NCBI GenBank assembly: GCA_964641545.1
Contig: CAZXLT010000010.1
Coordinates: forward strand, 1 to 34,143
DNA from: CAZXLT01 sp964641545
GTDB lineage: Bacteria; Patescibacteriota; Saccharimonadia; Saccharimonadales; AWTP1-31
DNA: 34,143 bases
Reading direction: 5' to 3'
In this document: one piece after another, positions 30,595 through 34,143 of the stretch
Numbering within the stretch: the first letter of the stretch is position 1
Layout of the letters: the number at the start of each line of letters is the position of its first letter
Translations under genes and position numbers: made by a program
The notes under the pieces: generated by a model
The model's database searches: none
What the model saw: the letters and a program-made list of their open reading frames with translations, nothing else
Told to the model about the DNA's origin: nothing

Positions 30595-32154
30595 ATGTCT
30601 GAATTACCTGACCCAATTGCCGTCGCTGCAAATGTAACCAACCCAGAAGGGCTAAAGCCCCCTGTCAGGGCTAAGCTTTTTATGAAAGCAGCGGGAGTCT
30701 TGCTCAGCCTAAGTGGTTGCAATATAGATGAAGTAAGCACCGAGCCCGTGGGTCCAGAAGAACCCACGCAAGGACAGGTTTGGTCGCTCGAGGCAGGTGG
30801 GATCTCTGGTGGTTTTGAGGGTGATGGCAATGGTTTATTTAACACTCGCGAACCAGTCACACCAGAAGATGGCGAATACAAAAAAGATGGCATTCTGGAT
30901 GCAATTCCAGGCCTGCCTAATGTTGTATTCGGGACTTCGGACGATGCAAGTAAGCGAGCCGACGGCGCCCCATTAGGCGATGGAACCTACTTCACAACTG
31001 ACGAAGGAGAAGACAGAAAAGGTACGGAAGAGAAAGCTACAATCGACCTTACAGTACGGGTGCCAACTTTGGAGACATCCCGTAAAACAGTTGAAAAGAC
31101 TGTTGCTGGCGAAGAGCCAGCAGACACACAATACGAACGGGATTTTGAAACCGATCAAAAAACTTTTGAACAAGCATCTGTGGGTGCACAACAAGTTGCC
31201 GATGAAACACTTGCGCTTATCGAAGATGGCTATACTGTTACTTCGGTAAAAATTACCGGGAAAGCTAGCGGTGAAGACCACACTAAAGGTGGTCCTATGG
31301 CAAACATAGGTGAACCTTCCGAGAATAATCTTGACCTTGCAGGTCAAAGGGCAGGGCATGGTCAGGCTGCGCTAGATAAAGCTTTTGCAGAACGCAGCAT
31401 AGATACTTCTGGGGCTGCATTGGAACTGAACGCCATAGAAGCCGAGCCAACCACAGAACAAACAGCCGAGCTACAGAAAGCAGCCGATGCCTTGGGTATT
31501 ACAGTTAACGAACTGACCGAAAGATTTAATACTGGGATTGGCAAGTTTAGTCCTGAGGCAACCGAAGACTTAGTAGACGCCCTCGTACACAACAAAGGCG
31601 TCGTCTACGAAGTACATGCTAGCAAAACTGCCGACGTGACCGAACTGAAGTTTAAAGAAACAATTATTAAACTACCTCTCGATGTAATTAAAAAAATTGC
31701 CGGCAAGGATGCGGCTGAAGATTCTTTATTCCGTATCGAGATACCTGGCGAGATTTTATTGTTGTTACTAGCTTGGCAACTTCGAAAAGTTCCATTACCT
31801 AGTCTGCCTGGCGGTGGCAGAAGCCCAAGAACGCCAGGACCGCCACTTGGACCCGAGCCCAGCCCGTTGCCACCCCCAACAAAAATCCCAGACCCTAAAA
31901 TCCCAATTCCGGTTCCTCCCGGACCTCCTAACCCGCCACCGCCAGGACCACCCCCGCCACGTCCAAGCTTTAGGCTTGAGCGAGGTACTTGGAAAGCTAG
32001 TCAGGTTGACGCCACCGGTCCCGTTGCACACCACCAAAAACAACCAAGGCGGCATAATTACAGTCCACAAAGAAGCGGTCTCCACTTAGGAGGACGAGGC
32101 ACGGCAACCATGCACCGCACTAAAGGTGGCAACCGCTCAGGTAAGCGCGGTTAA
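30595..32154 (+). CDS. Predicted lipoprotein with OmpA-like region and proline-rich tail
   Basis: 519 residues from ATG 30595. A signal peptide ends in the lipobox LSGC (about 39-42), with an unusually long n-region; a later ATG (30682) would give a short, ordinary lipoprotein signal. Residues about 205-330 resemble an OmpA/MotB C-terminal fold (VTSVKITGKASGED, then NNLDLAGQRAGHGQAALDKA). A short hydrophobic segment (about 383-394, ILLLLLAWQL) is followed by a Pro/Gly-rich stretch (about 395-465) and a basic His/Arg/Gly-rich end. The upstream region has TTGATT, 17 bp, TACACT and a short leader without a clear ribosome site. The role may be cell-wall attachment, but it is not recognised. Confidence 0.7.
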   Translation: MSELPDPIAVAANVTNPEGLKPPVRAKLFMKAAGVLLSLSGCNIDEVSTEPVGPEEPTQGQVWSLEAGGISGGFEGDGNGLFNTREPVTPEDGEYKKDGILDAIPGLPNVVFGTSDDASKRADGAPLGDGTYFTTDEGEDRKGTEEKATIDLTVRVPTLETSRKTVEKTVAGEEPADTQYERDFETDQKTFEQASVGAQQVADETLALIEDGYTVTSVKITGKASGEDHTKGGPMANIGEPSENNLDLAGQRAGHGQAALDKAFAERSIDTSGAALELNAIEAEPTTEQTAELQKAADALGITVNELTERFNTGIGKFSPEATEDLVDALVHNKGVVYEVHASKTADVTELKFKETIIKLPLDVIKKIAGKDAAEDSLFRIEIPGEILLLLLAWQLRKVPLPSLPGGGRSPRTPGPPLGPEPSPLPPPTKIPDPKIPIPVPPGPPNPPPPGPPPPRPSFRLERGTWKASQVDATGPVAHHQKQPRRHNYSPQRSGLHLGGRGTATMHRTKGGNRSGKRG

Positions 32155-32202
32155 TTATATGAGTAAACACAAGCTCTACGACAGGAAGGATTTGATGCGC
32201 GT

Positions 32203-33252
32203 ATGCTAATAACTCTTGTTCGCCGCTTAGTATTGTCGGTTTTTGGGTTCTGCCTGTTTGCGTTCTTGCTCCTAACAACTACGCTGTCGAGCATCCGCCC
32301 AACCCATATTAAAAAGTGGCTAGCCGACAGCGGAGTCTACAATAATGCGCCAGCGATTGTTGTAGACAGCATGTTGAAGCAGGAAAAGGCTTCTGTTCTT
32401 AAAGATCCGGCCGTACAAAATATAGCTAAAGAAACCTTCTCACCAAGCTTTTTGCAATCAACCACCGAGGAAGTGATTGATGGAACCTTTCTTTGGCTAG
32501 ACCAAAAAGCAACAAAGCCTGAGTTTTCGGTTGACCTAAACCAGCTCAACAACACTCTTTCTGAAAAAATACGTGCATACCTGAAAGCTCGGTACGAGAG
32601 TCTGCCTCCGTGCACAACGCCTCCAACAGTTGCGCCAGACCTGTTTACTATGACTTGTAAACCAAAAGGTGCATTCGACATTGACACCGCTCTTCGTGCC
32701 GGGGAGGGGAAATTTTTGGGGAGCAATGAGATAACGTCGGTTAATGTGCTTTCTGGAGATAATTTTAGAATTGGGGGTGGTGACCAAAAACAAACAATTC
32801 AGGAATCGTTTGTAGAAGCTCCGAAAGTTTATAAAAATCTCAAGCTTGCACAAATTGTGTTCGGAGTAATTGCGTTACTCAGCGCCTTGGGAGTAGTGTT
32901 CTTGAGCAAACAACGGCTTCGTGGACTTCGAAAAGTTGCAATCACCTGCCTTTCTTCTGGTGTACTGTTCGGGGTTGCCATATGGGCTGGTCAAGCTGGA
33001 ATCAAAAAGGCAGAGTCAAAAATAGCCCTAAATGATACTCCATTAGCCCAAGAAATTGCACTAAAATTTGTTCGATCAGCTAGCCGCGGTATTGCTATGC
33101 AAGGCTATAAGATCGTCGTAGTTTTATTGGCAGTATCGGTTGTTACAGTTCTTGGCATAATGCTTTACGAACAGAGAAACAACAAAACTAAAGGCAAAAA
33201 ACATCCAGCTCCTTCGCAGGAATTACCTACAGAGAAGCCCGAAGTGCAGTAA
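32203..33252 (+). CDS. Multi-pass membrane protein of unknown function, 349 aa
   Basis: An N-terminal helix (about 7-30) is followed by a large outside domain (about 32-210) containing one cysteine pair (LPPCTTPP and TMTCKPKG), then three hydrophobic segments in the C-terminal third (IVFGVIALLSALGVVFL, ITCLSSGVLFGVAIWAG and YKIVVVLLAVSVVTVLGIML) and a basic/Pro tail. I recall no family. The start is supported by AGGAAGGA 12 nt upstream, which is long spacing; a four-codon ATG frame lies between. It follows the lipoprotein gene by 48 nt in the same direction, so the two may form one unit at the cell surface. Its end overlaps the convergent kinase gene by 26 nt. Confidence 0.75.
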   Translation: MLITLVRRLVLSVFGFCLFAFLLLTTTLSSIRPTHIKKWLADSGVYNNAPAIVVDSMLKQEKASVLKDPAVQNIAKETFSPSFLQSTTEEVIDGTFLWLDQKATKPEFSVDLNQLNNTLSEKIRAYLKARYESLPPCTTPPTVAPDLFTMTCKPKGAFDIDTALRAGEGKFLGSNEITSVNVLSGDNFRIGGGDQKQTIQESFVEAPKVYKNLKLAQIVFGVIALLSALGVVFLSKQRLRGLRKVAITCLSSGVLFGVAIWAGQAGIKKAESKIALNDTPLAQEIALKFVRSASRGIAMQGYKIVVVLLAVSVVTVLGIMLYEQRNNKTKGKKHPAPSQELPTEKPEVQ

Positions 33253-33739
33253 GCCGCGCAAAAGTTTCTCCAGCCGTCTCTCCAGGACCGACTTCCAGCG
33301 TTGCATCTGATACCGTTCTGTACGATACAGCACGTGCTTCACAGAGCCCACGAAAACTCAGCTGTCTAGGATTATTGAGCGCGGCAATTCGCTCCGGGGA
33401 TAATCTTGCTTCGAGAGCTTCTGGATCAACATTAATAAAAATACTTGGTCCGAAGCGACGCAAGTGACGTACGATCCTGTCATACATAGGAACGCTCCCA
33501 CCGGTTGCTATAACCTCTGGAATGGTTGGCTCGTGCGCCATCACAACACCCATTTGGACCCCGGGGAAAGTGCCTTCATCAATAAGCTCTTTGCACGATG
33601 CACCAACTGTTCTTTCGATAAGGGCGTCGGTATCAACAAAAGGCTGCCCAAGATGCGTAGCAAGCTCTCCGCCAAGGGTTGATTTACCAGACCCCATCAT
33701 TCCGTACAAAACCGTTCCGTTAATTAGGTTCACAGCCAT
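33227..33739 (-). CDS. Shikimate-kinase-like P-loop kinase
   Basis: 170 residues. The Walker A GMMGSGKST (about 13-21) and FVDTDALIERTVG (the Asp pair of shikimate kinase) are clear, as is VIATGGSVPMYDRI in place of the usual ATGGG. Later come LRRFGPSIFINVDPEALEARL and an Arg-containing lid. The fold is that of AroK, but the Gly-Gly-Gly shikimate motif is GGS, and no other shikimate-pathway gene is in the window. The real substrate may be another small molecule. TAGCAT (33748-33753) with TTGCAT at 16-bp spacing ends 8 nt before the ATG. It overlaps the convergent membrane-protein gene by 26 nt. Confidence 0.82.
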   Translation of the reverse strand: MAVNLINGTVLYGMMGSGKSTLGGELATHLGQPFVDTDALIERTVGASCKELIDEGTFPGVQMGVVMAHEPTIPEVIATGGSVPMYDRIVRHLRRFGPSIFINVDPEALEARLSPERIAALNNPRQLSFRGLCEARAVSYRTVSDATLEVGPGETAGETFARLTALRASL

Positions 33740-33798
33740 TTCTTTATATGCTACGGAAATACTCTAAGAATGCAAGGTTAAGCAGTTCTTCTATGCGC

Positions 33799-33815
33799 GG
33801 CGGAGAGGACAGGAT
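33799..33815. repeat. 17-bp copy of the tRNA-Ser 3' end (direct repeat)
   Basis: Identical to 33937-33953, the acceptor end and part of the T-arm of tRNA-Ser including part of CCA. The spacing is 138 bp. It has the look of an attachment-site remnant or a small duplication; no integrase is nearby. Confidence 0.7.
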
Positions 33816-33836
33816 AGCCTCACGTTAATCTGTGCG

Positions 33837-33902
33837 CCGAGTAAAACTCGGGCAACAGACTAACGACCGAACCTTGGTTCGAATCATATTCTCTAAAGAG
33901 AA
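33837..33902. other. Run of three small perfect hairpins between the kinase gene and tRNA-Ser
   Basis: CCGAGT/ACTCGG (33837-33851), CGAACC/GGTTCG (33868-33881) and TTCTCT/AGAGAA (33889-33902), with loops of 3, 2 and 2 nt. No open frame or T-rich tail marks a gene. Otherwise I see nothing in 33740-33936 beyond the repeat and the tRNA terminator. Confidence 0.5.
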
Positions 33903-33930
33903 ACAGCCGCACCATTTGGTGCAGCTGCTC
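33901..33930 (-). terminator. Terminator of tRNA-Ser
   Basis: Minus strand: CAGCTGCACC and GGTGCGGCTG (33927-33904) form a 10-bp stem (one G-U) with an AAAT loop, followed by TTTCTCTTT. It lies just beyond the CCA end of the tRNA. Confidence 0.7.
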
Positions 33931-33935
33931 CTCTC

Positions 33936-34025
33936 TGGCGGAGAGGACAGGATTCGAACCTGCGAGAGACTTGCGCCCCCACACGCTTTCCAAGCGTGCG
34001 CCTTAAACCACTCGGCCACCTCTCC
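33936..34025 (-). tRNA. tRNA-Ser (anticodon GGA)
   Basis: A 90-nt class II tRNA. The acceptor GGAGAGG pairs with CCTCTCC, the discriminator base is G, and CCA is encoded. The D-arm GCCGAGTGGTTTAAGGC, anticodon stem CACGC/GCGTG with loop TTGGAAA (anticodon GGA at 33991-33989), a long variable arm and a T-arm with GTTCGAATC are all visible. It reads UCC and UCU serine codons. Its 3' end is repeated at 33799-33815. Confidence 0.97.
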
Positions 34026-34128
34026 CCGTCACCACGTAATGGTGCGTTTACCATTCTGCTGACAAAACAAGTTTGCTCAACAGAATTACTAAACTCACCA
34101 AGTTGGTTCCTCTTCCGCAAAAACCATT

Positions 34129-34143
34129 CCCGCTTTATGCGGG
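34129..34143. other. Hairpin at the right edge, possibly half of a terminator
   Basis: CCCGC, 5-nt loop, GCGGG ending exactly at the window edge. A T run outside the window would make it a plus-strand terminator; this cannot be judged here. The rest of 34026-34128 has an AATGGT/ACCATT hairpin (34038-34055) and no gene. Confidence 0.4.

Noticed and set aside
33799..33902. A second tRNA, because of GGTTCGAATC at 33876-33885 and the tRNA-like 3' end
   Set aside because: The T-stem does not pair and there is no anticodon arm or acceptor partner.
33832..34120. Reading frames across the tRNA-Ser region
   Set aside because: Both strands read through the tRNA gene and give the usual false peptides of tRNA-Ser.
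1..34143. Recoding of UGA (as in Gracilibacteria)
   Set aside because: Several complete genes stop at TGA in overlap positions (for example the HD hydrolase at 2051 and the CDP-alcohol transferase at 11139), and no gene needs UGA read through.
1..34143. CRISPR array, transposon or prophage
   Set aside because: No regularly spaced repeats, transposase, integrase or phage structural gene was seen on either strand.

Overview
The window looks like a chromosomal core region of a small-genome candidate-phyla-radiation (Patescibacteria) bacterium, most likely Candidatus Saccharibacteria (TM7). This is inferred from gene content and protein style, not from a phylogeny. The pointers are very compact packing (start/stop overlaps, convergent genes overlapping at their stops), a DnaG without zinc ligands, a Mur ligase with a short N-terminal domain, many small lineage-type membrane proteins, and normal use of TGA as a stop, which argues against Gracilibacteria/Absconditabacteria. 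No phage, transposase, CRISPR array or rRNA was seen. Two 10-N assembly gaps (22536-22545 and 28995-29004) each interrupt a gene.

Layout. 1-1033: 5' part of dnaG (minus). 1108-5207: a membrane protein, an orn/HD hydrolase/MmcQ-like cluster, a large membrane-anchored unknown and an FMN reductase, the last divergent from an HxlR regulator (5274). 5603-9755 (minus): msrB, then an operon read argS-alkD-like-DUF6498-like-DUF2177-mscL that ends in a terminator. 9808: DUF1361 membrane protein, divergent from a five-gene overlapping operon (10522-13427, plus): CDP-alcohol phosphatidyltransferase, PHP phosphoesterase, CarS/DUF46-type CDP-lipid synthase, IDI-like NUDIX protein and a cyclase-family amidohydrolase. 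13424-15461 (minus): a cupin and an SIS sugar-phosphate isomerase, then a zinc-ribbon NUDIX hydrolase. 15573-18700: small surface or membrane proteins, a PadR/2TM-like regulatory pair and a DMT-type transporter. 18707-20714: groES-groEL under two CIRCE operators. 20748-26116: kinase-like protein, DDAH-like enzyme, two coupled unknowns, murE-like ligase, tsaD and a GNAT. 26201-26354: a structured RNA with its own terminator, upstream of valS (26412-28979). 28972-33739: an XRE-HAD fusion, a 58-residue membrane protein, a HIT protein, a lipoprotein with an OmpA-like region, a membrane protein and a shikimate-kinase-like protein. 33936-34025: tRNA-Ser(GGA), with a 17-bp copy of its 3' end 138 bp away.

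Two patterns run through the window. First, genes that begin a transcription unit very often have a -10 hexamer (TANNNT) 6-8 nt before the ATG and no Shine-Dalgarno sequence, whereas genes inside operons carry clear Shine-Dalgarno sites; this suggests widespread leaderless transcription. Second, convergent neighbours overlap at their stop codons without terminators. The best candidates for something undescribed are the valS-upstream RNA, the CDP-lipid operon, the XRE-HAD fusion and the shared palindromic -10 between murE and tsaD.
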